This document shows positions 17,692 through 24,860 of a stretch of 64,000 bases of DNA, one piece after another (the stretch's first letter is position 1; every line of letters starts with the position of its first letter). The stretch lies in contig NZ_JAHYSG010000011.1 of assembly GCF_022095675.1 (NCBI RefSeq), positions 103,778 through 167,777 on the forward strand. Reading direction: 5' to 3'. A model generated the notes under the pieces. That model searched no databases. It had not been told where the DNA came from and worked only from the letters and a program-made list of their open reading frames with translations. Source of the DNA: Dactylosporangium sp. AC04546 (lineage in GTDB: Bacteria; Actinomycetota; Actinomycetes; Mycobacteriales; Micromonosporaceae). The translations under genes were made by a program, and so were the position numbers.

Positions 17692-17823
17692 TGTGATTGG
17701 GGTTCGAACGCCGGGGCCGCCCCATGATCGAGGGAAACATCTGGTCGTTATGGCAGCCAGAAGTTTCCCTCGATCATGAAACCCCCACTCGCCGTGATCG
17801 CGGTTTGAACGCGCGGCCGCGCT
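17692..17823. repeat. Nested repeat: 16-bp inverted repeat flanked by direct repeats
   Basis: Arms CATGATCGAGGGAAAC (17723-17738) and its perfect complement (17763-17778) enclose a loop in which CTGG and CCAG can pair further. The two copies of an imperfect direct repeat flank it: TGATTGGGGTTCGAACGCC from 17692 and TGATCGCGGTTTGAACGCG from 17794. It lies just after the ABC permease. It may act as a terminator, but the symmetry and flanking repeats look like a dispersed REP/MITE-type element. Confidence 0.6.
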
Positions 17824-17832
17824 GCCACCGGG

Positions 17833-17921
17833 GACGGCAACCTGCGCAACCCGCAGTCCGGCAAATGCCTCGACGCCGACGCGTCGGCAACGCGCAGTCC
17901 AACCAGACGTGGAGATTCCAG
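17833..17921 (+). pseudogene. Relic of a ricin-B-type lectin domain
   Basis: Translation from 17833 gives DGNLRNPQSGKCLDADAS, and a shifted frame from 17886 gives GNAQSNQTWRFQ. These are the start and the end of a QxW beta-trefoil repeat of ricin-B lectin (CBM13) domains. The middle of the repeat is missing, so the piece has an internal deletion and a frame change. No complete gene is near. It is probably the last trace of a secreted glycosidase or lectin gene. Confidence 0.45.
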
Positions 17922-17989
17922 GAGTACAGCATCCTCGTTGTCTTGTTTGTCCGACTTATCCGATATGACAGCAACGAGGTTCCACGCTC

Positions 17990-19393
17990 ATGCGCAGACG
18001 AAACATCCTGGCGATCGCCGGTGCGGCCGTTACACTGGCGGCCGCACCGGCGGCGTTCGCCCAACCGATGCCCCAGGCGCCGCAGGCACCGCCGGGGCCG
18101 TCGACGCTCTCCGCGATCGGTTCCGAGCAGCAGTTCACCGTGCCGCCCGGCATCACCTCGCTGCACGTGAAGCTGGTCGGCGCCCCCGGCGGCAGCCCGG
18201 CCGACGGCACGTTCACCAGTGGCAACGGCGGCAACGGTGGCGCCGTCGAGGCGGATCTCGCGGTGACGCCGGGCCAGGTCCTCTACGTCCTGGTGGGCGG
18301 GGACGGCGGCGTCGAGGCCGGTGGGTTCAACGGCGGCGGCGACGGCGGTGTCCGGACCGTCAACACGGGCACGCAGTACGGCAAGGGCGGTGGCGGCGGG
18401 GGTGCCACCGACATCCGGACCGTGTCGTGCGCGAGCTCCTGCGCCAACGGCGGCGACGCCATCTCGCGGGCCAGCCGGCTGATCGTGGCCGGGGGCGGCG
18501 GCGGGGGCGGCGCGTTCGCCCAGGGCAGCTACGCGTCGACCTCGGGCGCGGCCGGCGGCAACGGCGGGGCGGCCGGCGCGGTCGTCAGCGGCTCGGGCGG
18601 CAACGGCGCCGCCGGATCGGACGCCGGCAGCGGCGCCACCGGCGGCAGCGGGGCGGGCGGCGCCACAACCAGCGCGGCGGGTACCGAGGGCACGAGCATC
18701 GCCTCCAGCGTCGCGTGGATCGCGGCCACCGCCGGGAACGCCGCGGCCGGCGGCACCGGCGGCGCCAACGGCGCGTCCGCCGGAGGCGGCGGCGGGGGCG
18801 GTTACTTCGGCGGCGGTGGAGGCGCCGCGGGCAAGTACACCAGCATGGACAACGAGGGCGGCGCGGGCGGTGGAGGCGGCGGCTCGTCGTGGGCCAAGCC
18901 GGGCGACACGTCGAACGTGTCCATCACCGCGGACGCCTCAGGCAGCCCCCACGTGGAGTTCAGCTTCGTCCCGCCACCGGACATCGACCTGGTGATCGGC
19001 GGGGTCGACCGCACGAACGGCAGCGGCCGCACGACGGTGAGCCCCGGCGAGGAGTTCACCGTGGCGGGCCAGGGCATGCTGCCGGGCTCGACGGTGACGG
19101 TCGAGATCCGCTCGACGCCGAAGGTGCTCGCCACGGCGACGGTCACCGGCGGCGGTACGTTCAGCGCCACGGTCAAGGTGCCGTCGAGCATCGCGGCGGG
19201 CGCGCACACGCTGGCCGTGCGGGGAACGGCCGCCGACGGTACCCCGGTCGAGACCACGGTGCCGGTCCTCGTGAGCGGGCTGGCGGTGACCGGCTCGCCC
19301 GTCACGTCGATGGTGAAGACCGGCGTCGCGGCGCTCGTCGTCGGCCTGATCCTGCTGCTCGGACTCCGCCGGCTGCGACGTCCAGCGGCCTGA
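17990..19393 (+). CDS. Glycine-rich cell-wall protein with LAXTG sortase signal
   Basis: A 467-residue secreted protein. The signal peptide is MRRRNILAIAGAAVTLAAAP with cleavage near AFAQP. A glycine-rich domain follows (about residues 45-310), opening with EQQFTVPPGITSLHVKLVGA and containing GGGGGATDIRTV and RLIVAGGGGGGG, a pattern like the glycine-rich domain of ALK-type receptors. After it comes an Ig-like segment (EEFTVAGQGMLPGSTVTVEI). The C-terminus has LAVTG (a class E LAXTG sorting motif), a hydrophobic span and RRLRRPAA. It would be anchored to peptidoglycan by a class E sortase. The ATG at 17990 is preceded by ACGAGG. Four cysteines would be few; two are seen (SCASSC). Confidence 0.75.
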   Translation: MRRRNILAIAGAAVTLAAAPAAFAQPMPQAPQAPPGPSTLSAIGSEQQFTVPPGITSLHVKLVGAPGGSPADGTFTSGNGGNGGAVEADLAVTPGQVLYVLVGGDGGVEAGGFNGGGDGGVRTVNTGTQYGKGGGGGGATDIRTVSCASSCANGGDAISRASRLIVAGGGGGGGAFAQGSYASTSGAAGGNGGAAGAVVSGSGGNGAAGSDAGSGATGGSGAGGATTSAAGTEGTSIASSVAWIAATAGNAAAGGTGGANGASAGGGGGGGYFGGGGGAAGKYTSMDNEGGAGGGGGGSSWAKPGDTSNVSITADASGSPHVEFSFVPPPDIDLVIGGVDRTNGSGRTTVSPGEEFTVAGQGMLPGSTVTVEIRSTPKVLATATVTGGGTFSATVKVPSSIAAGAHTLAVRGTAADGTPVETTVPVLVSGLAVTGSPVTSMVKTGVAALVVGLILLLGLRRLRRPAA

Positions 19394-19411
19394 TCCTTCG
19401 GACTGACCTGT

Positions 19412-19447
19412 GGAGGGGCTCCCGCGACAAGCATCGGGAGCCCCTCC
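19412..19447. terminator. Bidirectional terminator hairpin
   Basis: Perfect 13-bp arms GGAGGGGCTCCCG (19412-19424) and complement (19435-19447) with a ten-base loop sit exactly between the wall protein and the stop codon of the convergent dctM remnant. Confidence 0.8.
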
Positions 19448-19448
19448 G

Positions 19449-19962
19449 CTATTTGGCGAACTGCGCCGGTATCCACTCCGAGAACGCCGGCACGTAGGCC
19501 AGCAGCACGATCGTGGCGAACATGACCGCCATGAACGGCAGCATCGGCCGTAGCATGTCCACGATCTTGATGCGGGCGATGCCGCAGCCGATGAAGCAGG
19601 CCGATCCCAGCGGCGGCGTGACCAGCGAGATGCCGAACACGGCGAGGCTGAAGCCGGCCTTCGTCATCGGCGGGATCATGGTGGAGCCGATCGCGGCCGC
19701 GTCCGCGTTCACCGAGCCCGACGAAGCGGACGAGCCGCTCGGCCGCGCCGGAGCGGTGCAGGATCTCGCCGGTGAGCACGAACTGCGGGATCGCCAGCAG
19801 GGTGAACGAGTTCAGCCCGTGGAACACCGCCTGGGACGCGATCGACAGCGGTACGTCGTCGGCGGACGTCTGGATGAGGCCGACCGCGCCGAGGGCGGCC
19901 ACGATCGGGGCGCCCACCAGGATGAGCGCGCAGATGCCGAGGAAGGCGAAGCCGAAGCTCAC
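19449..19962 (-). pseudogene. dctM: TRAP transporter large permease DctM, internally deleted
   Basis: Only pieces of a normally about 430-residue DctM remain. The N-terminal piece from GTG at 19962 gives VSFGFAFLGICALILVGAPI through TGEILHRSGAAERLVRFVGL. In another frame to the stop at 19449 come VNADAAAIGSTMIPPMTKAG and then GISLVTPPLGSACFIGCGIA with the final membrane helix. Compared with family members, a short stretch is lost after RFVGL (with a frame change), and a block of roughly 200 or more residues is lost between TKAGFSLAVF and the C-terminal VTPPLG segment. The transporter channel cannot work in this form. The deletion sizes are estimates from memory of the family. Confidence 0.75.
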
Positions 19963-20508
19963 ACCGCCACCTCCTCCAGCTCGGCGGCCTGGCCCGGCAC
20001 CTCGGCGCCCCCGCAGCAGGGCCGCGATCTCCACGACGATGTGGGTCAGGCCGAGCGCGCCGCCGAGGGGCAGCGGGAGGAACGCCGACCACAGCGGGAT
20101 GCCGACCGGCGAGACGACGTCGCGCTGTTCGTAGAGGTAGACGGCGCCGCCGACGCCGATGCAGGCGAGCACCACGCCGAGCACGACGAGCTCGCCGATG
20201 CGCAGCCAGCGCCGCGACTTGACGCCGATGCGCCGCTCGAAGAGGTGCAGGGCCACGTACGCGTTGTCGCGGACGCCGATGGCGAAGCCCACGAACGCGA
20301 CGTACACCAGCAGGTCGGTGGCGGCCTCGTTCGACCAGGACAGTGGCTGCTCCAGCGCGTACCGGAAGGACACCTGCGCGAGGATCACCCCGACCGTGCC
20401 GGCCAGCAGGGCGAACATGAGCACGTTCTCGGCCAGGGCCAGCGCGCGCAGCGGGCGGTTCGCGCGCTGGAAGGGCGGCGTGGGGTCGGGTGCGTCGGGG
20501 GCCTGCAC
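19959..20508 (-). pseudogene. dctQ: TRAP transporter small permease DctQ, probably frameshifted at its 3' end
   Basis: GTG start at 20508. The protein has the four-helix DctQ layout (ENVLMFALLAGTVGVILAQV, SWSNEAATDLLVYVAFVGFA, LVVLGVVLACIGVGGAVYLY, and a last helix near ALGLTHIVVEIAALL). After EIAALLRG the frame changes: the other frame continues GAEVPGQAAELEEVAV and stops at 19959-19961 with a GTGA overlap to the dctM start. That is the natural end. In the frame as read there is no stop and dctQ runs into dctM. A one-base slip near the C-run at 20008-20012 is the simplest cause. A sequencing error would give the same picture. Confidence 0.65.
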
Positions 20509-20509
20509 G

Positions 20510-20768
20510 TCACGCCCCCGGGAGGAACTTCACCAGGTCGCCGAAGGTGGCGCGGTTCTTGTCCAGCACCGGCTTGACGGCCTGCTGGAACGCGGCGACG
20601 TCCACGTCGTCGTTGATCTTCGCGCCCTTGTCTGTGGCCTGCTTCACGTAGTTGTCGGTCTCGGTTTTCCACAGCTCGCGCTCGCGCTGCTCGGCCTCCA
20701 TGCCGGCCTGGACGAACGCGTCCTGGATGTTTCTTCGGGACGAGGGGTGTCTTGGGGTGTTCCACATC
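20510..20768 (-). pseudogene. dctP: TRAP transporter substrate-binding protein DctP, C-terminal remnant
   Basis: About 70 residues of the DctP C-terminus are left, from IQDAFVQAGMEAEQRERELW through DVAAFQQAVKPVLDKN to FLPGA and the stop at 20510. Full DctP proteins have about 330 residues with a signal peptide, so most of the binding protein is gone. The short stretch before it (MWNTPRHPSSRRN) does not look like DctP. The gene order dctP-dctQ-dctM is normal, so this was a complete TRAP operon facing away from kduI. It probably imported hexuronates or oligouronides, by analogy with kdu-linked TRAP systems. Confidence 0.75.
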
Positions 20769-20787
20769 ACTGCGCCAGACTGTACTG

Positions 20788-20806
20788 TGTTCCGTGGTAC
20801 GGAACA
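20788..20806. promoter_or_regulatory. Predicted operator of the IclR-type regulator
   Basis: TGTTCCGTGGTACGGAACA has perfect 8-bp arms around GGT. It lies 28 bases upstream of kduI, in the divergent gap to the TRAP remnants. Its position and symmetry fit a KdgR/IclR-family operator controlling both directions. A half-site-like ACGGAAC sits before the IclR gene (about 21812). Confidence 0.6.
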
Positions 20807-20834
20807 TGCTTCTGTCAGATGGAATAGAGGCCAG

Positions 20835-21656
20835 ATGGAGATCCGCCATGCGACGTCACCGGACGAGGTCGAGCGGATGGGCACCGAGGAGCTGCGGGCC
20901 CGGTTCCTCGCGACCGACCTGGTCGCCGGCTCGACGGTCCGCCTCGTGTACAGCCACCACGACCGGCTGGTCGTCGGCGGCGTGACGCCCGGCGGGGAGA
21001 CCGTCGCGCTGCCCAATCCGGACGCGCTGCGCTCGGCGTTCTTCCTGGAGCGGCGGGAGTTGGGCGTGGTGAACGTCGGCGACGGGGAGGGGCGGGTGCT
21101 CGTCGACGGCGAGACGTTCCCGCTCGGGCCGAAGGAGGTGTTGTACGTCGGGCGCGGCGCGCGGGAGGTGACCTTCAGCGGCAGCGAGGCCGGCTTCTAC
21201 CTGGTCTCGACGCCCGCCCACACCACGCACCCGACCCGCGGCGCGACCATGGCCGAGGCCGAGCCGGTGTCGCTGGGCTCGATCGAGGGCTCCAACGAGC
21301 GGACGATCTACAAGTACATCCACGCCGCCGGCATCCGCAGCTGCCAGCTCGTGCTCGGCGTGACGGTGCTGGCCCGGGGCAGCATGTGGAACACCATGCC
21401 CTGCCACGTCCACGACCGCCGCACCGAGGCCTACTTCTACTTCGACCTGCCGGCGGACCAGCGCGTGGTACACCTCATGGGAAAGCCCGATGCCACCCGC
21501 AACCTGATCGTCGCGGGGGGCCAGGCCGTCATCTCCCCGCCGTGGTCGGTCCATTGCGGCTTCGGTACCGCGAGCTATGCGTTCGTCTGGGCGATGGGCG
21601 GCGAGAACCAGGCGTACGACGACGTCGAGGTCGTGGCCGTTCAGGATCTGCGGTGA
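20835..21656 (+). CDS. kduI: 5-dehydro-4-deoxy-D-glucuronate isomerase
   Basis: A 273-residue KduI, close to the usual 278. It starts [20 protein letters not shown] and contains [27 protein letters not shown] and the metal-binding cupin region [20 protein letters not shown], then [20 protein letters not shown]. KduI converts 5-keto-4-deoxyuronate (from unsaturated galacturonate or glucuronate) to 3-deoxy-D-glycero-2,5-hexodiulosonate in pectin and uronan breakdown. The ATG at 20835 follows GAGG. Downstream, the next gene (kduD) should reduce the product, but only a deleted copy is present. All key residues I can see are intact. Confidence 0.93.
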   Translation: MEIRHATSPDEVERMGTEELRARFLATDLVAGSTVRLVYSHHDRLVVGGVTPGGETVALPNPDALRSAFFLERRELGVVNVGDGEGRVLVDGETFPLGPKEVLYVGRGAREVTFSGSEAGFYLVSTPAHTTHPTRGATMAEAEPVSLGSIEGSNERTIYKYIHAAGIRSCQLVLGVTVLARGSMWNTMPCHVHDRRTEAYFYFDLPADQRVVHLMGKPDATRNLIVAGGQAVISPPWSVHCGFGTASYAFVWAMGGENQAYDDVEVVAVQDLR

Positions 21657-21787
21657 CGTCGTTCGACCTCTCGGGCCGGGGCCGCCCGGAGGACCTGGTC
21701 GGGGCGGCCGTCTTCCTCGCCTCTCCCGCCGCGGACTACGTCGCGGGGCACGTTCTGGTGGTCGACGGTGGCTGGATGGCCCGGTGA
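21653..21787 (+). pseudogene. kduD: kduD (2-deoxy-D-gluconate 3-dehydrogenase) with large internal deletion
   Basis: Starting GTG at 21653 (GTGA overlap with kduI), the 44 codons read TSFDLSGRG directly joined to [20 protein letters not shown] and HVLVVDGGW. The first part is the N-terminus of KduD and the second is its C-terminus. About 200 residues of the SDR fold, with the TGxxxGxG cofactor site and the catalytic Tyr-Lys, are missing. The deletion is in frame, and start, stop and overlap are kept. It cannot be an active dehydrogenase. Confidence 0.8.
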
Positions 21788-21842
21788 GACTTTTGGCTGG
21801 TCGGCCCGGTGGACGGAACGCTGTACCGGATAGGCTGGGCTG

Positions 21843-22622
21843 GTGACGACCGGGATGCCGAGCGGGTCCATCGACAAGGCCCTGACCGTGCTCGAGGCGC
21901 TGGCCGAGCACAGCCGGCTCACGGACATCGCGGCCGCGTCGGGCCTGCCGAAGTCGACAGTCCACCGCATCCTGCAGAGCCTGCTCGGCTGGGGCTTCGC
22001 CGTCGCCGACGGCAACGGCGGCTACCTGCCCGGCCCGCGCATCCTCACCTTGGCCGGCCGGGTGATGAGCCGCTTCGACCCGGCCCAGCACGCCCGCGCC
22101 GCCCTGCGCGACCTGCGCGACCGCACCGGCATGACCGTGCACTTCGCGATCCGCAGCGGCGACGAGATTGTCTACGTCGACAAGATCGAGGGCCGCCGGC
22201 CGTATCAGATGAAGTCCCGCATCGGCATGGGCGTCCCGCTGCACACCACCGCCATCGGCAAGGCCGTGCTGTCGCAGCTGCCTCCGTCCGAGACCGCCGA
22301 GATCATCGACCGGGCGGGCCTGACCGCGGTCACCCGCCGCTCGATCACCGACCCGGCGGTCCTGCGCCGCCAGCTCGACGAGGCGCAGGCGCACGGCTTC
22401 GCGATCGACGACGGCGAGAACGACGCGGGCATCAGCTGCATCGGCGCCCCGGTCTTCGACCACACGGCGAGCGTGATGGGCGGCATCTCGATCTCCGCGC
22501 TGTCCTTCGAGATGGACCTGGACAGCGAGGCCCTGGCCGCCGAGGTGATCAGCGCGGCTCGCGCGGTGTCGGTGGCCCTGGGCGCCCCGGTGACCGACTC
22601 CGACACCGAACAGGCCGGCTGA
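21843..22622 (+). CDS. IclR family transcriptional regulator (KdgR-like)
   Basis: A 259-residue IclR regulator with GTG start at 21843. The N-terminal winged helix (SIDKALTVLEALAEHSRLTD, then GLPKSTVHRILQSLLGWGFA) is followed by the effector domain with GMTVHFAIRSGDEIVYVDKI and GVPLHTTAIGKAVLS. In kdu loci, IclR members of the KdgR type respond to 2-keto-3-deoxygluconate or related uronate intermediates. It likely binds the palindrome at 20788-20806 upstream of kduI. It appears intact even though much of its target locus has decayed. Confidence 0.9.
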   Translation: MTTGMPSGSIDKALTVLEALAEHSRLTDIAAASGLPKSTVHRILQSLLGWGFAVADGNGGYLPGPRILTLAGRVMSRFDPAQHARAALRDLRDRTGMTVHFAIRSGDEIVYVDKIEGRRPYQMKSRIGMGVPLHTTAIGKAVLSQLPPSETAEIIDRAGLTAVTRRSITDPAVLRRQLDEAQAHGFAIDDGENDAGISCIGAPVFDHTASVMGGISISALSFEMDLDSEALAAEVISAARAVSVALGAPVTDSDTEQAG

Positions 22623-22668
22623 CCCCTTTTGACTTCGCTGGAGTGCGACCGCGAGGCCTGACGCTTCC

Positions 22669-22699
22669 TGTGGGTGCGGAGCGAGGCTCCGCACCCACA
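22669..22699. terminator. Bidirectional terminator hairpin
   Basis: A 14-bp stem (TGTGGGTGCGGAGC with its complement) and a three-base loop GAG lies between the convergent IclR and oxidoreductase genes. Confidence 0.8.
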
Positions 22700-22709
22700 C
22701 TCGTCGTGT

Positions 22710-23624
22710 TCAGATCGTGATCACCGTCTTGCCCACGAGGGTGCCGGCATCGCTGCGCGCGTGGACCGCCTCCAGTTCGCCCAGCGGAACGCGGTCGGCG
22801 ACGTGGATGTGGAGCTTGCCCGCGTCGACCCGCTCGACGAGCCCGGCCAGCTGCCCGGCATCCGCCCGGACGTACATGTTGGCGGCCCGCACCCCGCGCC
22901 CGTCGTCCCCCACGGCCGGCGCGGTGGTGCTGATCAGCACACCACCGTCGCCGACCAGCGCGGCCAGGGGCGCCATCGCCTCGGGCGGCACGGGGACGAA
23001 GTGCAACACGACATCGAAGGGCCCGGCGACGTCGTCCGTCGTGCGTCCCGGGACCTCGGCGCCGTAGCCCCGCACCCGGTCGGCGTTGCGCTCGCCGGCC
23101 GTCGCGACCACGGTGGCACCGGCCTCGACGGCGAGCTGGACCGCGTAGCTCCCGACCGCACCGCCCGCGCCGTTGACGAGCACGCGCTGGCCCGGCTTGA
23201 CGGCGGCATGGTCGTGCACCGCCTGCCACGCCGTGAGCCCGGTGGCCGGGAGGGCCGCGGCGTCGGCGAGCGGCACCGCCGTGGGCGCGGTGGCGAGTGA
23301 CTCGGCCGGGACCAGGACGTACTCGGCCGCCGCTCCCTGCTCGGTCATCGGCAGCAACCCGACGACCCGGTCACCGGCCTCGAACCCGGCGACACCCTCG
23401 CCCAGCTCCTCCACGGTGCCGGCGACCTCGATCCCTGGCGTGTACGGCACCGCGACCGGGAAGACCTGCCGCAGGTAGCCGGCCCGGATGGTCGCGTCGA
23501 CCGGGTTGAACGCCGTGGCCGCCACGCGCACGAGGACCTGACCAGCGCCCGGGACGGGCCGAGCCACCTCGTCGAGCCGCAGCTCACTGGCGTCGCCGTG
23601 CCGGTGGTACCGAATGGCTTGCAT
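22710..23624 (-). CDS. Zinc-independent MDR oxidoreductase (quinone reductase type)
   Basis: A 304-residue medium-chain dehydrogenase/reductase. The ATG at 23624 is chosen because AAGGAGAACGCG precedes it and MQAIRYHRHGDASEL is the normal start. The cofactor motif VNGAGGAVGSYAVQLA binds NADPH. There are no zinc-binding cysteines, which fits the NADPH:quinone oxidoreductase branch. Active on quinones or enones. It is transcribed divergently from a MarR gene with two MarR-type operators between them, so it is probably induced by an electrophilic or quinone-like compound through that repressor. Confidence 0.9.
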   Translation of the reverse strand: MQAIRYHRHGDASELRLDEVARPVPGAGQVLVRVAATAFNPVDATIRAGYLRQVFPVAVPYTPGIEVAGTVEELGEGVAGFEAGDRVVGLLPMTEQGAAAEYVLVPAESLATAPTAVPLADAAALPATGLTAWQAVHDHAAVKPGQRVLVNGAGGAVGSYAVQLAVEAGATVVATAGERNADRVRGYGAEVPGRTTDDVAGPFDVVLHFVPVPPEAMAPLAALVGDGGVLISTTAPAVGDDGRGVRAANMYVRADAGQLAGLVERVDAGKLHIHVADRVPLGELEAVHARSDAGTLVGKTVITI

Positions 23625-23651
23625 CGCGTTCTCCTTCGCGATCCGAAGAGT

Positions 23652-23669
23652 TGCTTCGAATTCGAAGCA
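23652..23669. promoter_or_regulatory. MarR operator 1
   Basis: TGCTTCGAATTCGAAGCA is a perfect 18-bp palindrome 28 bases before the oxidoreductase start on the minus strand. It is nearly identical to the second site at 23685. Confidence 0.8.
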
Positions 23670-23684
23670 CACGACGACTATAGC

Positions 23685-23704
23685 TTGCTTCAAATTCGAA
23701 GCAA
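23685..23704. promoter_or_regulatory. MarR operator 2
   Basis: TTGCTTCAAATTCGAAGCAA is a 20-bp palindrome with one mismatched pair, 13 bases before the MarR GTG start. Its spacing of 33 bases from site 1 (about three helical turns) suggests both are bound on one face of the DNA. Confidence 0.8.
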
Positions 23705-23717
23705 GTAGACTTCGGAT

Positions 23718-24221
23718 GTGAGCCCCGAGACAGCGCCGCTGGACGCCGAGCAGCTGGCCGCGTACTTCGCGCTGATGGAGGTCAGCACCCTGCTCCAGCA
23801 CGCGGTCGACGAACACCTGCGCGCGGACGGCGACCTCAGCAACGTCCAGTTCCAGATCCTGATGCGCCTGAGCGGCGCCCCCGAGGGCCGGCTGCGGATG
23901 ACAGACCTGGCCGACGGCGTCGTGTACAGCCGCAGCGGCCTCACCTATCAGGCCGGCCTCCTGGAACAGCGCGACCTGATCACCCGCTCCCCGGCTCCCG
24001 ACGACGAACGCAGCGTCATCGTGGCGGTCACGGACGCCGGCCGCGACCTGATCGCCCAGGTCCTGCCGGGCCACATCCGGGTGGTGCGCCGGATGCTGTT
24101 CGACGCGCTCCAGCCCGGCGACGTCGAGCTCCTCGGCGGCGTGCTGGGCCAGGTCCGCGACCACATGCGCACCGCCCCACCCCGCTCGGCCAGGCCCCGC
24201 ACCCGGCGCACCAAGCCCTGA
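23718..24221 (+). CDS. MarR family transcriptional regulator
   Basis: A 167-residue MarR protein with GTG start at 23718. The winged helix reads LSNVQFQILMRLSG, RLRMTDLADGVVYSRSGLTY and a wing with SPAPDDERSVIVAVTDAGR; the conserved DxR of the MarR wing is present (DDER). It most likely represses itself and the divergent oxidoreductase by binding the twin palindromes between them, and is released by a small-molecule ligand. No redox-sensitive Cys is seen, so oxidation sensing of the OhrR type is unlikely. Confidence 0.93.
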   Translation: MSPETAPLDAEQLAAYFALMEVSTLLQHAVDEHLRADGDLSNVQFQILMRLSGAPEGRLRMTDLADGVVYSRSGLTYQAGLLEQRDLITRSPAPDDERSVIVAVTDAGRDLIAQVLPGHIRVVRRMLFDALQPGDVELLGGVLGQVRDHMRTAPPRSARPRTRRTKP

Positions 24222-24380
24222 GCCCGCAACCCGCCCGGCCGTGCAGGCGGGCGCTGTCCGCGGTTTTTCTCGAAGCTCCCGTGGAAAATCTCTTGGGCAT
24301 AGCGTCGGATCCGGGGCGAGTCGCTCGTAGAACAGGCGAGAGGCGGCCGGAGGAGTCCGCCGGGGCAGGGGAGTGATGGG

Positions 24381-24752
24381 ATGACGCAGTACTTGATCTC
24401 GTTCGATAGCGGCGCGATGGACCACATCTCCGAGGAGGAGCTGCCCGATGTGGGCAAGGTTTCGCACGGAGTGATCCAGGAGGCCGTGAACGCCGGCGTG
24501 TTTGTGTTCGGGGCCGGACTGCAAACGCAGAGGGCGAGCATCGTGGCCACGGACGGGATGGTCACCGACGGCCCCTACCCGGAGACCAAGGAGGTTGTTG
24601 GCGGGTTCGTGGTCGTCGACGTGGCCTCACGCGAAGAGGCGCTGGCGTGGGCCGCCAAGATCGCCGTCGCGTGCCGCTGTGCGCAAGAGGTCCGGGAGCT
24701 CCTGCCCGACCCCGAAACAGACGCGATGCTCCGCCAGGCTGGCAGGCGATGA
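24381..24752 (+). CDS. YCII-related (DGPF) domain protein
   Basis: A 123-residue protein with the YCII-related pattern: MTQYLISFDSG at the start, a mid VTDGPYPETKEVVGGFVVVDV segment, EALAWAAKIAVAC, and an acidic tail. The DGPY/F motif is typical of small proteins often linked with ECF sigma factors. The gene stands alone after a 159-base gap, preceded by GGGGAGTGATGGG. No sigma gene is adjacent here. The function is unclear; a role in small-molecule binding is usual. Confidence 0.85.
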   Translation: MTQYLISFDSGAMDHISEEELPDVGKVSHGVIQEAVNAGVFVFGAGLQTQRASIVATDGMVTDGPYPETKEVVGGFVVVDVASREEALAWAAKIAVACRCAQEVRELLPDPETDAMLRQAGRR

Positions 24753-24860
24753 CGACATCCCGGCGACGTCTGATCGGGGACGACCTGCCACGCTAGAGCA
24801 CGACAGCCGAGCAGGCGCCACCCCGCCGGGGCAGCGCCTGGTCAGCCATCGCGGGTCGGG

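Noticed and set aside
17700..17715. GGTTCGAACGCC looks like the T-arm of a tRNA.
   Set aside because: No acceptor, D or anticodon stems can be formed around it, and it is one copy of a direct repeat at 17692 and 17794.
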